A DNA stretch of 64,000 bases from Gilvibacter sediminis (GCF_028561565.1 NZ_JAQQTE010000001.1:846633-910632); one strand, 5' to 3'. Shown: positions 49,936 through 59,034, counted from the first letter of the stretch. Made by a program: numbers and translations. Notes: generated by a model not told the origin, from the sequence alone.

Positions 49936-51090
49936 TTAAAGGCGTTTGAGTTGGATCTCCATAGTAGTGCCAACATTAGGGGCGCTTTTAAGCACTTTAA
50001 TGTTGCCTTCATGATACTCTTCAATAATGCGTTTGGCCAAAGACAGTCCCAAGCCCCAGCCGCGTTTCTTAGTCGTAAAACCTGGGGTGAATATCTTTTT
50101 AAAATCGCGCTTGGGAATTCCTTTTCCCGTATCGGTGACATGGATGGTAACTGTTTTAGGTTGTTCCGTGATCTTTATGCTGATCTTACCCTTACCTTTC
50201 ATGGCGTCAATACCGTTCTTTACCAGATTTTCAACGGTCCAACCAAAGAGTTGCTCGTTGAGCATAACAGGGATCTTCTTCTGGGGCAACTCCAATTCAA
50301 ATTGGATCAGCTTTGAGGTTCTTGCTTTGAGGTAATCATAGGCCAATTGCGTTTCGCGGACCACATCGCGCTCTTCCAATTTGGGTTTGGAACCAACCTT
50401 AGAAAAACGCTCCGTAATGGTTTGTAATCTGGAAATATCTTTTTCTATCTCGGCAATGTAGGCCGGATTGGTGTTCTCTGACTTCAAAATTTCTGTCCAT
50501 CCCACAAGAGAAGAAAGCGGAGTCCCAATTTGATGCGCGGTCTCTTTAGCCATACCCGCCCAGAGTTTGTTTTGTTCTGCGGATTTGGTCGTCTGATAGA
50601 AGAAATAAATAAAGCCTACAAACAGCATGATGACCAACAGTATGGCTGCGGGATAGTACTTGACCTTCGTGATAATAGGGGCGTTTCCGTAGTAAATGAT
50701 GTTGAGTACATCGCCTTCATAACGCGTTTCAATAGGCGGATTTGTTTGCTTGAAGGCCTCCACCATATCTTCAATTTCTGCTCTGCTGAGTTGATCTGCA
50801 TTGGGAATATTACTCAGATCATAAGAATCCCCTTTAAGGGTATGTAAGATCAACGGCGTAGTGGTATTGCTGCGGATCACTTCAATAATGAGCGGACTCT
50901 CATCCAAGCCCAATTCACTGTTGCTGGTCTCTGCCATCTCGCCAAGTGCCTTGGAAAAGATCTCCATTTTATCGCGTTCGTTCTCTTTGAGCTGATTGTA
51001 GAACAAGTAGGTGTTGTAGCCCACAAGTCCAATTATGAACATGCTAAAGACAATGATTAGTGTGCGTGTTAAACGAGTGTTGATCTCCAT
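49936..51090 (-). CDS. Orphan sensor histidine kinase
   Basis: Two membrane helices (about residues 10-32 and 146-166) enclose a 110-residue periplasmic segment. The dimerisation helix has His186 in AKETAHQIGTPLSS, and the ATP lid shows NGIDAMKGKG, DTGKGIP and KKRGWGLGLSLAKR. No HAMP domain is evident. No response regulator lies next to it, so partner and signal are unknown. Confidence 0.92.
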   Translation of the reverse strand: MEINTRLTRTLIIVFSMFIIGLVGYNTYLFYNQLKENERDKMEIFSKALGEMAETSNSELGLDESPLIIEVIRSNTTTPLILHTLKGDSYDLSNIPNADQLSRAEIEDMVEAFKQTNPPIETRYEGDVLNIIYYGNAPIITKVKYYPAAILLVIMLFVGFIYFFYQTTKSAEQNKLWAGMAKETAHQIGTPLSSLVGWTEILKSENTNPAYIAEIEKDISRLQTITERFSKVGSKPKLEERDVVRETQLAYDYLKARTSKLIQFELELPQKKIPVMLNEQLFGWTVENLVKNGIDAMKGKGKISIKITEQPKTVTIHVTDTGKGIPKRDFKKIFTPGFTTKKRGWGLGLSLAKRIIEEYHEGNIKVLKSAPNVGTTMEIQLKRL

Positions 51091-51185
51091 ATAAAAGGCA
51101 GTCGCTGCGCTAAATATAATGCAATTAAGTGAATATTATTGTGCGGATTATGCCCCCTTTTTTATGATTCCCTTGGTAGAATAAT

Positions 51186-51193
51186 TACCTTTG
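51186..51193 (+). promoter_or_regulatory. -7 promoter box of the flavin reductase gene
   Basis: TACCTTTG matches TAnnTTTG and ends 5 nt before the ATG at 51199. Confidence 0.55.
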
Positions 51194-51198
51194 TGGCT

Positions 51199-52065
51199 AT
51201 GCTCACAATACATCCGGAAAACACTTCTACAGGCAAATTGCACAGCTATTTATTGGCTTCGGTTTCGCCGCGACCAATCGCCTTTGCAAGCACTGTAAAT
51301 AAAGAAGGTCAGGTCAATTTATCGCCTTACAGTTTTTTCAATGTGTTCAGTGCAAACCCACCGGTGGTGATCTTCTCTCCGGCGAGACGTGTACGTGACA
51401 ATACGGTGAAGCATACCCTAGAGAATGTGCTTGAAGTGCCCGAGGTAGTGATCAATATTGTGAATTACAATATGGTGCAGCAAATGTCGCTCTCCTCTAC
51501 AGAGTACCCTAAGGGTGTCAACGAGTTTGTGAAAGCTGGCTTGACGGAGTTGCCTTCGGAAGCGGTGACCCCACCACGTGTGGCTGAAGCTCCTGTGCAA
51601 CTGGAATGCAAAGTGCTCAATGTAGTAGCACTTGGTGAGGAAGGCGGAGCAGGAAATCTGGTGATTGCGCAAGTGGTTCGTATGCACATTCAAGAAGAAA
51701 TCTTGGATGATGACGGACGTATCGACGCCGCCAAGATCGACACTGTAGCACGTATGGGAGGTAATTGGTACAGCCGTGCCAAGACGGGCATGTTTGAGGT
51801 TCCGAAACCCTTGAGTACTTTAGGTATTGGAGTGGATCAAATTCCGGAACCGATCAAACTAAGCACAGTACTCACTGGGAATGATCTGGGACAATTGGGC
51901 AATGTAGAAAGCCTACCCTCGGAAGTTGAATGCGCCAGTTTCATGGAGGCCTTTCATCCGGAGGTGCTTCTGCAAGGAGATCAACAACAAAAACATCAAC
52001 TAGCAAAAAATTATATCGCCAAAGGAGCCGTTTCAGATGCCTGGAAGGTGCTCTTATCAAAGTAA
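51199..52065 (+). CDS. Flavin reductase-like FMN-binding protein
   Basis: A 288-aa protein of the flavin-reductase-like family: SPRPIAFASTVNKEGQVNLSPYSFFNVFSANPP is the FMN-binding block near residues 20-55. The C-terminal 90 residues are an additional helical part. It probably reduces or binds flavin for an unidentified partner. The ATG at 51199 is favoured by the promoter position; a frame extension upstream is rejected. Confidence 0.88.
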   Translation: MLTIHPENTSTGKLHSYLLASVSPRPIAFASTVNKEGQVNLSPYSFFNVFSANPPVVIFSPARRVRDNTVKHTLENVLEVPEVVINIVNYNMVQQMSLSSTEYPKGVNEFVKAGLTELPSEAVTPPRVAEAPVQLECKVLNVVALGEEGGAGNLVIAQVVRMHIQEEILDDDGRIDAAKIDTVARMGGNWYSRAKTGMFEVPKPLSTLGIGVDQIPEPIKLSTVLTGNDLGQLGNVESLPSEVECASFMEAFHPEVLLQGDQQQKHQLAKNYIAKGAVSDAWKVLLSK

Positions 52066-52069
52066 TCTT

Positions 52070-52444
52070 ATGGAAGTACAAGGAACTTTAAAACTCATAG
52101 ACGAAACTAAAACTTACGGCTCAAACGGCTTTAGAAAGCGTGAAGTAGTGGTCACTACAGAAGAGCAATATCCACAACACATCATGATCGAGTTCATTCA
52201 GGACAAGACCGATCTGTTAAACAACTTCAAGGTTGGAGAATCGGTAAAGATCAGCATCAACCTAAGAGGACGTGAGTGGGTGAATCCACAAGGTGAAACC
52301 AAGTATTTCAATTCCATTCAAGGATGGAGAATAGAGCGTATGGATGCAGATCTACCTGCAGATATGCCACCAATTCCTCCTGCGGACGCTTTTGAGCCGA
52401 CCAGCGAGTTCAGTGAAGAAGATCACGACGACCTGCCGTTCTAG
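52070..52444 (+). CDS. DUF3127 protein with SSB-type C-terminal tip, 124 aa
   Basis: The DUF3127 domain (1-95: MEVQGTLKLIDETKTYGSNG, FRKREVVVTT and ISINLRGREWVNPQGETKYF) has an OB-like pattern. The last 20 residues are acidic and end EEDHDDLPF, very close to the tip of SSB in this window (EEDDDDLPF). The tip in SSB recruits repair proteins, so this may be an ssDNA-binding relative. It begins 4 nt after the flavin-reductase stop. Function otherwise unknown. Confidence 0.88.
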   Translation: MEVQGTLKLIDETKTYGSNGFRKREVVVTTEEQYPQHIMIEFIQDKTDLLNNFKVGESVKISINLRGREWVNPQGETKYFNSIQGWRIERMDADLPADMPPIPPADAFEPTSEFSEEDHDDLPF

Positions 52445-52460
52445 GACGCCTAAAAGTTAA

Positions 52461-53837
52461 ATGGGCTTTACCCGAACCATAGAGGTAGTTTTTAAGCGAT
52501 TTTTGCCAGCACCTTTTACCATTGCCGTGCTGCTAACGCTTTTGACGCTGGTTTTAGCCTTACTGACAACAAACCCTCCTGCAGAGGGCTCTCATATTTT
52601 ACAACTGCTTTCCCATTGGGAGAACGGAATTTGGAATAAGGATCTGCTCGTATTTGGTTACCAAATGATGCTTATTCTGGTTTTAGGACATATTCTGGTA
52701 CTGAGCAGCCCTATGAATCGATTGATTCAACGCCTTACCGGTTTGGTCAATAATACGGGGCAAGCGGTGGTTTTGGTTAGTGTCAGCACATTGATGGTTT
52801 CCTTCTTCAATTGGGGATTGGGACTCATCTTTGGAGCTATTATGGCCCGCAAGGTGGCAGAGGCTTCTCAAGAGCGCGGCTTTAGTATAAATTATCCGCT
52901 TGTCGGAGCTGCAGGTTACTGCGGATTGATGATCTGGCATGGCGGGATAAGCGGTTCTGCTCCCTTGAAAGTAGCAGAGTCTGGTCACTTACAGCAGATC
53001 ATGGCTGGGATCTCAGATCCTGGGTTGTTGGCCCAATTACCCGATACCATTCCAGGAAGTGCTACTATTTTTAGTTGGTGGAATTTGCTGCTGTTCGGGA
53101 TCCTCTTAATCTTGATTCCTTGGGTATTTTATCGCTTGTCCAAAAAGGCACAAATCACACCAGTCAATTTAAGTCCTTATGCTCCAAATTCAAGTGCTGC
53201 CGCTCCGGATGGCGCTGCAGAACGCTTGGACGATTCGCCTTGGTTTGGGCGCGGCGTGGGCCTTTTAATACTCATAACGTTCGTCGTGCAATACGGCGAA
53301 CAACTTTTGGGCTTGACCCTGACGCCAAACATGCTCAATTTCTTTATGTTGGGTATGGCGCTGCTTTTACACGGTTCTTTCCGTTCTTTCCTGGCGGCCG
53401 TTGAAGAAGCCATCAAAGGGGCTGCAGGGATTTTGATACAATTCCCCTTGTATTTTGGGATCATGGGAATCATGGCAGAGAGCGGGATGGTACAGCAAAT
53501 TGCAGATTTCTTTGTATCCATTGCCAACGAGACCACTTTGCCGATCTATACCTTTTTCAGTGCGGGTCTGGTAAATATTTTTGTGCCGAGCGGTGGCGGA
53601 CAATGGGCAGTACAAGGTCCAATTGTCATTGAATCGGCCATGCAATTAGGAGTTCCTTTACCCAAGGCTGTCATGGCTTTATCCTATGGCGATCAGATCA
53701 CCAATATGCTACAACCATTTTGGGCCTTGCCGCTTTTGGGGATTACCAAATTGAAGGCTAAAGAGATATTGCCTTACACTTTGATCATTATGTTGGTGGG
53801 TAGTGCAATTTTCATTGGCGGCTTGCTCCTGCTGTAA
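52461..53837 (+). CDS. Short-chain fatty acid transporter (AtoE-like)
   Basis: A 458-aa inner-membrane protein with about twelve helices. It starts FKRFLPAPFTIAVLLTLLTL and has the family sequences INYPLVGAAGYCGLMIWHGGISGSAPL and FVPSGGGQWAVQGPI. AtoE imports short-chain fatty acids such as butyrate. The gene is 16 nt after DUF3127 and is closed by a terminator. Confidence 0.92.
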   Translation: MGFTRTIEVVFKRFLPAPFTIAVLLTLLTLVLALLTTNPPAEGSHILQLLSHWENGIWNKDLLVFGYQMMLILVLGHILVLSSPMNRLIQRLTGLVNNTGQAVVLVSVSTLMVSFFNWGLGLIFGAIMARKVAEASQERGFSINYPLVGAAGYCGLMIWHGGISGSAPLKVAESGHLQQIMAGISDPGLLAQLPDTIPGSATIFSWWNLLLFGILLILIPWVFYRLSKKAQITPVNLSPYAPNSSAAAPDGAAERLDDSPWFGRGVGLLILITFVVQYGEQLLGLTLTPNMLNFFMLGMALLLHGSFRSFLAAVEEAIKGAAGILIQFPLYFGIMGIMAESGMVQQIADFFVSIANETTLPIYTFFSAGLVNIFVPSGGGQWAVQGPIVIESAMQLGVPLPKAVMALSYGDQITNMLQPFWALPLLGITKLKAKEILPYTLIIMLVGSAIFIGGLLLL

Positions 53838-53843
53838 AATAAA

Positions 53844-53875
53844 ACAACCCCGCTAGGAGCAGGGTTAGTTTTGTT
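53844..53875 (+). terminator. Intrinsic terminator after the AtoE-like gene
   Basis: AACCCCGCT and AGCAGGGTT pair around AGG, followed by a T-rich tract. Confidence 0.8.
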
Positions 53876-53991
53876 GGTTTTAGGTTACTAAAATGGCAAA
53901 CTCAAATAAATTAAAAAACCCACCACTTTAGCTTTGGTAAAGGTCAGAAAAAATTATAACATTCGCAATATCCGTGAGTTAGAACTAAAAA

Positions 53992-54639
53992 ATGCTCCAT
54001 TTTCTTGACGACATCTTTGGTTTCCCTCATCCCGACGAAGCCCGTTCAGACGGCTTATTGGCCGTCGGGGGAGACTTGTCTACAGCTCGTTTAATGCTGG
54101 CCTATCGCTCTGGAATCTTTCCTTGGTTTTCTGATGGCGACCCCATTCTTTGGTGGAGTCCAGATCCGCGAATGGTGTTGTTTCCTTCTGAATTTAAACG
54201 TTCCAAAAGCTTGCGGAAATCCATCCGCACTAAAGGCTTTACAATTACCCAAAACACCCAGTTTGAAGAGGTCATGCGGGCTTGTGCTTCTGCGCCAAGA
54301 CCGGATCAGTTAGGAACTTGGATCACTGAAGAAATGATTCAGGCTTATTTGCAGTTGAATCAGCTGGGGCATGCTCGAAGCGTTGAGGTATGGTTGGAGG
54401 ATGAGCTCGTCGGAGGGCTATATGGAATTGACCTGCCAGAGTATAAAGTCTTCTGTGGTGAAAGCATGTTTTCTAAGGTTTCTGATGCTTCTAAGGTTTG
54501 TTTCAGTTTTTTGGTGGATCAACTAAGCACTGAGAATTATAAGCTCATTGATTGTCAAATGTATACAGATCATTTGGCCAGTTTGGGTGCTAAGGAAATA
54601 GCGCGAAAGGACTTTTTAGACTATTTGAAGCCAGCCTAA
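53992..54639 (+). CDS. aat: Leucyl/phenylalanyl-tRNA-protein transferase
   Basis: Adds Leu or Phe to proteins with basic N termini, marking them for the N-end-rule degradation pathway. The 215-aa protein has GLLAVGGDLS, YRSGIFPWFSDGDPILWWSPDPR and ARSVEVW-DELVGGLYG motifs. The length is slightly below E. coli Aat. Usual family members begin near this ATG. Confidence 0.95.
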   Translation: MLHFLDDIFGFPHPDEARSDGLLAVGGDLSTARLMLAYRSGIFPWFSDGDPILWWSPDPRMVLFPSEFKRSKSLRKSIRTKGFTITQNTQFEEVMRACASAPRPDQLGTWITEEMIQAYLQLNQLGHARSVEVWLEDELVGGLYGIDLPEYKVFCGESMFSKVSDASKVCFSFLVDQLSTENYKLIDCQMYTDHLASLGAKEIARKDFLDYLKPA

Positions 54640-54694
54640 TTCTCAATTTTCCGCTGAAAATCAGTATATTCGAGTCCTACTAAAACCAAAAGCT

Positions 54695-56437
54695 ATGACC
54701 CCAATCAAAAAAAGCCTGGCCTTTTTGGCCTTCGGTTTGATGCCATTTCTAGGTCTTTCTCAGTCTGATGGACCGATTCCCAATTACACTACAGAATCAG
54801 AATCTCTACTAGTAAGTGAGATGACCTTTACCAGTGCGATTCCTACGCCGCCGCCAACAAGTTCGGTTAGAACGATGGCCGAATGGGAGGAAGTGGAATA
54901 CTTAGTGGTTACTTGGGAGCCCGCATTTCCAAATATCTTAAGACAGATCGTCGCCGCTGCTGTAGAAGAAGCCAAAGTGATCATCGTCACTCAAAATGAG
55001 GCTTCAGTTTCATCCTATTTATCGTCTAATGGAGTTCCTCTAGACAATGTGGTTTTCTTGGACGAACCTTGGAACTCTATTTGGATCCGTGATTACGCCG
55101 GGAACACTGTTTACACCGATGATGTTGGAGAACGCGCCCTTGTAGATTGGATCTACAACAGACCGCGTCCACTAGATAATGTGATCCCATCTGCGCATGC
55201 CAGTTATATTGGGAGCCCTATTTACATCACCGACTCAGGGACCAATGACCTAGTAAATACCGGAGGTAACTTCATGAGTGATGGTTTAGGAAACGGTTTT
55301 GCTTCTGATTTGATCTTGGAAGAGAACGAGCCAGGGAATCCCTATGGAGTAAGCGCCAAAACTGAAGCGCAGATTGATGAGATCATGTTAGACTATATGG
55401 GAATCTCCAACTACATCAAAATGGAGAAGCTACAATATGATCTGATCCACCACATTGATATGCACATGAAGCTGCTTGATGAAGAAACCCTGTTGGTGAG
55501 CAAATATCCAGAAGGCGTGGCAGACGGACCACAGATTGAAGAAAATATTGAATACGTTTTGAGCAATTTCAATTCGCCCTTTGGCACCCCTTACAAGGTA
55601 GAGTGGATAGACGCTCCGCCAAGCGTTGGTGGGAGTTATCCAGACACAGGAGGTTATTACAGAACCTTCTCCAACTCTGTATTTGTGAACGGAACTGTGT
55701 TGGTGCCAACCTACCGCCCAGAGGTAGATGGACCGGCTTTGGCTAAATACCAAGAATTACTTCCGGGTTATAATATAGTTGGAATTGATGTAGATAACGG
55801 AGGAGAGAATTTGATCGCTCTTTTTGGAGCTATTCACTGTATTACCCATTCTATTGGTGTTTCTGATCCGTTGTGGATCGTTCACCAGCCTGTTGCAGAA
55901 GCCTCAGAAGGTCTTAATGTCAGTTTTGATGCTATGATCAAGCACAACTCCGGAGTGAGTCAAGCTAAGGTATTCTGGCGAGAAGTGGGAGCAGGATCTT
56001 ATAATGAGATCGACATGACTGCTGCTGGCGGAGATGATTGGACAGCGAGTTTGACCATCCCATCAGACCTAGATATTGAATATTACATCTGGGCCGAGGC
56101 TAATTCTGGAAAGGAAATTACACGACCAATCGTGGCACCAGAAGGCTATTGGACCATTGACGTGAGCACATTATCTACGTCAGAATGGGCAGAGAACAAC
56201 ATCATTGGACCTTACCCGAACCCTGCTGATGATCGCGTAAACTTCAGACTCAACAATATTGGCGGACCTGTAACTGTAGAGATCCACAATATTTATGGAC
56301 AGCGTTTGTATACCACTCAGGTGCAAAACAGCAACGGAGTGATTCAATTGGATCTAAATCCAATTTGGAGCGGAACATTGATCGTTAGTTTTAAAGGCAA
56401 CTTTGGTTCTGTGCAACGCAAGCTCATCAAACAATAG
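54695..56437 (+). CDS. T9SS-exported agmatine/peptidylarginine deiminase-like enzyme
   Basis: A 580-aa exported guanidino-group modifying enzyme. Signal peptide (1-22), catalytic domain about 55-395 with Asp133 (WIRDYAG), His253-x-Asp255 (HHIDMHMKL) and Cys382 (GAIHCITHS), the full set of the PPAD/agmatine deiminase family. A linker domain follows and the C terminus (about 500-580) is a type A T9SS sorting domain (PYPNPADDRVNF ... KLIKQ). It should deiminate agmatine or arginine outside the cell. Confidence 0.9.
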   Translation: MTPIKKSLAFLAFGLMPFLGLSQSDGPIPNYTTESESLLVSEMTFTSAIPTPPPTSSVRTMAEWEEVEYLVVTWEPAFPNILRQIVAAAVEEAKVIIVTQNEASVSSYLSSNGVPLDNVVFLDEPWNSIWIRDYAGNTVYTDDVGERALVDWIYNRPRPLDNVIPSAHASYIGSPIYITDSGTNDLVNTGGNFMSDGLGNGFASDLILEENEPGNPYGVSAKTEAQIDEIMLDYMGISNYIKMEKLQYDLIHHIDMHMKLLDEETLLVSKYPEGVADGPQIEENIEYVLSNFNSPFGTPYKVEWIDAPPSVGGSYPDTGGYYRTFSNSVFVNGTVLVPTYRPEVDGPALAKYQELLPGYNIVGIDVDNGGENLIALFGAIHCITHSIGVSDPLWIVHQPVAEASEGLNVSFDAMIKHNSGVSQAKVFWREVGAGSYNEIDMTAAGGDDWTASLTIPSDLDIEYYIWAEANSGKEITRPIVAPEGYWTIDVSTLSTSEWAENNIIGPYPNPADDRVNFRLNNIGGPVTVEIHNIYGQRLYTTQVQNSNGVIQLDLNPIWSGTLIVSFKGNFGSVQRKLIKQ

Positions 56438-56449
56438 CACACTTATTTA

Positions 56450-56490
56450 ACCGCTGAGGCCCTTTGTATTACGCATAGGGCCTACGGTTT
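56450..56490 (+). terminator. Terminator-like hairpin after the deiminase gene
   Basis: AACCG-CTG-AGGCCCT pairs with AGGGCCT-A-CGGTT around a 14-nt loop. Its 3' arm overlaps the dyad motif at 56479-56504. Confidence 0.55.
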
Positions 56491-56504
56491 TCCCGTAATT
56501 AATA
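56479..56504. promoter_or_regulatory. Dyad motif GGCCTACGG-N5-CCGTAATTAATA, copy 2
   Basis: TACGG and CCGTA surround TTTTC. The flanks GGCC and ATTAATA are the same as in the copy at 23292-23316. It lies 130 bp before the next gene. Confidence 0.5.
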
Positions 56505-56635
56505 GCAGGCGGGTACCCCTAGGATTTTTGAATAAAATTCATATATTGCAGAAAATTCCTACAAAACTGTTCAGAGGACGTTTTGTTATGGCTTTCTGAA
56601 ACAGATGCTGGAATTTTGTTTAAAATTCATCCCCG

Positions 56636-56995
56636 ATGCAAAAGTATTTGTGTGTTCTAGCCCTCTCTCTGGTGGCATTCAGCGGAGCGGCTCAATCCGG
56701 CGACCGCGATCTAGCCGTAAATTCAAATGTACAGATTGATGTTTTAGCTGTCTATGAAGACGTAGTGGCTCAGGGCTATCATTCTGCCCAAGTATACCGC
56801 AAATTGGCTAATGGCCGCTACTTAGAACAGAAATTTGACGAGGCCAAGAAGTGGTATTCAAAACTTTTTGAGATGGATGAAGCTCCAGAGGCAATTGAAT
56901 ATTTGCGTTATGCAGAGACCCTTGAGGCCTTAGAGGAATTTGATTTGGCGCAATCTTACAAAGCCCAGTACGATCAACTCAAAGATCAGGATTAA
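56636..56995 (+). CDS. Small exported TPR-like protein, 119 aa
   Basis: Signal peptide (1-19, FSGAAQS). The rest is helical with one or two tetratricopeptide-like repeats (AQVYRKLANGRYLEQKFDEAKKWYSKLFEM). It may be the N-terminal fragment of the OmpA/PorE-type TPR proteins of Flavobacteria. It ends 17 nt inside the convergent tag gene. Function unknown. Confidence 0.75.
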   Translation: MQKYLCVLALSLVAFSGAAQSGDRDLAVNSNVQIDVLAVYEDVVAQGYHSAQVYRKLANGRYLEQKFDEAKKWYSKLFEMDEAPEAIEYLRYAETLEALEEFDLAQSYKAQYDQLKDQD

Positions 56996-57566
56996 GTTCT
57001 AGCAACTCTTTATACCGGAAACAAGAGGTGATGTGGTCATTGACCATGCCAGTGGCTTGCATATGGGCATAAACTACAGTGGTGCCCACAAATTTAAATC
57101 CGCGTTTCTTTAGATCCTTACTTATTTTATCACTTAATGGGGTATTGGCGGGAACCTCACTCAACTTTTCAAAGCTGTTTACTATCGGTTTGCCTCCAGT
57201 AAACCCCCAAATGTATTTGCTAAAACTTCCGAACTCCTCCTGCACTTTCATAAAAGCCTGAGCGTTACTGACCGTAGCCCGAACTTTCAATTTATTGCGG
57301 ATGATGCCCGGGTCAAGCAACAACTCTTGAATTTTATTCTCGCTGTATTGGGCAATCTTTTGATAATCAAAGTTGTCAAACGCCCGTCTGAAGTTTTCGC
57401 GCTTGCGCAAGACTGTGATCCAACTCAATCCGGCTTGAAAGGTCTCCAAGATCAGAAATTCAAACAAGGTGGCATCGTCATAGACGGGAGTTCCCCATTC
57501 TTTATCATGATAGTCAACATAAAGCGGATCATCTCCACACCACGAACACCTATTGATTTTATCCAT
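56979..57566 (-). CDS. tag: DNA-3-methyladenine glycosylase I
   Basis: Removes 3-methyladenine from DNA. The 195-aa protein has the N-terminal RCSWCGDDPLYVDYHDKEWG (zinc ligand Cys), FEFLILETFQAGLSWITVL (helix-hairpin-helix region) and the distal VVYAHMQATGMVNDH zinc ligands. Length and motifs are those of Tag. Confidence 0.96.
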   Translation of the reverse strand: MDKINRCSWCGDDPLYVDYHDKEWGTPVYDDATLFEFLILETFQAGLSWITVLRKRENFRRAFDNFDYQKIAQYSENKIQELLLDPGIIRNKLKVRATVSNAQAFMKVQEEFGSFSKYIWGFTGGKPIVNSFEKLSEVPANTPLSDKISKDLKKRGFKFVGTTVVYAHMQATGMVNDHITSCFRYKELLELNPDL

Positions 57567-57640
57567 GCTGCAATAATTAAGGAATTTCTAATGCAGCTTC
57601 AAGGTAGTAAGTTTTTTGTTTTATTTGCGTCTTAAAGGCT

Positions 57641-58255
57641 ATGGAAGCAACTATGGAAACCCCAACACTAAATTTGATCAAAGAAGGTCTTAAAGAGGCC
57701 ATGTCTTATCAAGAATATAAAGAACTGGTTGATAAACACGCTGCAGAAGGATCAAACACGGGTCCTGAAGTGACGGAAGCTTTGGCGCAATACACACTGC
57801 TCAATCAACGCCGAATGAAGCGTTGGGCCAAGACCTTTAAATTAGATGCTGCTGCTCAAGAAGCAATTGCTGATCGCGATCAACCCCTTACTTGGTTGGT
57901 GCTCACAGAAAGCTGGTGTGGAGATGCGGCTCATGCCACACCCATTATGGATGCCTTTGCCCAAGCCAATCCTAATATTGAGCTAAAGGTTTTGTTACGT
58001 GATGAACATTTAGCCTTGATGGATGCTTTTTTGACCAATGGAGCGCGTTCTATTCCAAAGCTCATCGCCTTTGATGCAAAGCAGGAAACCGTTGTTGGGA
58101 CCTGGGGACCACGGCCAACTCCGGCCACTGCTATGGTCAATATCTACAAGGCAGAGCACGGAAAACTAACTCCCGAGTTTAAACAAGATCTTCAAGTTTG
58201 GTATAACAAGGATAAAGGAAAGGCCATTGCGGCAGATCTTTTAGAGTTGCTCTAA
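57641..58255 (+). CDS. Thioredoxin-fold protein with single active-site Cys, 204 aa
   Basis: An N-terminal helical part (1-80) is followed by a thioredoxin-like domain: WLVLTESWCGDAAHATPIMD and GARSIPKLIAFD, with cis-Pro in the latter. The CxxC is reduced to WCGDA, which I recall as the norm for this Bacteroidota group. It probably works without a disulfide redox cycle. Convergent with the next gene by 4 nt overlap. Confidence 0.85.
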   Translation: MEATMETPTLNLIKEGLKEAMSYQEYKELVDKHAAEGSNTGPEVTEALAQYTLLNQRRMKRWAKTFKLDAAAQEAIADRDQPLTWLVLTESWCGDAAHATPIMDAFAQANPNIELKVLLRDEHLALMDAFLTNGARSIPKLIAFDAKQETVVGTWGPRPTPATAMVNIYKAEHGKLTPEFKQDLQVWYNKDKGKAIAADLLELL

Positions 58256-58929
58256 CCCTGTCCGGGAAAGTAGTAGGTAATGCTACCCAATTGAGAAGCA
58301 CGCTGTGCTTTTGAAAAGCGGGTTTGAGAGGCGTACTCCAAAGCGGCATCCCAAAGACAACCGTCTGTGGTATCGCTTGAGTTCTCATTGATCTGCTGGC
58401 CAATTACTCGTCCCTGATTATCCACAGTAATGTTCACTACCACGGTTCCCGACTTAGAACAGGTGTAAACCGGGTTTGGGACATAAAGCGCATTGCGGTC
58501 TACCAAACGGTAACGTATGCTAGTATTGCCATCATTGCCATCAACAGCTTTTTGTTCAGCTGCTTCATAAGGGTCTGCTTTTTCAATGCTTGGATTATCC
58601 TTAGCGGCTTCGACATCTTTGATAGCCTCGTCAAGAGCCTTTAGTCTTTGATCAAAATCATCTTGATCCTCTTGACTATCATTGTTTAGTGCGGTTAGTT
58701 CTTTACGAGTCTCGTTAAAGGCCTTGTGTGTGGTAGTTTGCGAGCTGCTTTGTGCTAATTCCTCTTGCAGTTCTTCTTCGAGCAAGTCTGCGAGAACTTC
58801 AATGTCGTATTCAGTTTCTGTTTCTAACGTTTCCCTTTTACCGATCTGATATCCCCAAAGCAATAGCGCCAAATTCCCAGTGATGAGAAATGATAAAATG
58901 AACGCTTTTATGGAGGTGTTGAACTTCAT
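58252..58929 (-). CDS. TonB-like energy transducer, 225 aa
   Basis: One N-terminal helix (about residues 7-27), an acidic coiled-coil-rich segment with few prolines (40-120), and a TonB C-terminal domain (about 145-222: VVNITVDNQGRVIGQQI and ALEYASQTRFSKA). A partner of TonB receptors is plausible. The absence of a Pro-rich linker makes the classical TonB function less sure. Confidence 0.82.
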   Translation of the reverse strand: MKFNTSIKAFILSFLITGNLALLLWGYQIGKRETLETETEYDIEVLADLLEEELQEELAQSSSQTTTHKAFNETRKELTALNNDSQEDQDDFDQRLKALDEAIKDVEAAKDNPSIEKADPYEAAEQKAVDGNDGNTSIRYRLVDRNALYVPNPVYTCSKSGTVVVNITVDNQGRVIGQQINENSSDTTDGCLWDAALEYASQTRFSKAQRASQLGSITYYFPGQG

Positions 58930-59034
58930 GGGGCTGAATTCGTATTGCGAATATACACCGAAAAAGATTAGTTACTTTATTGTGTATGAGGATCTTCGGA
59001 AGAAAAAGCAGAAATACAAAAGAGCAACTAGCTA

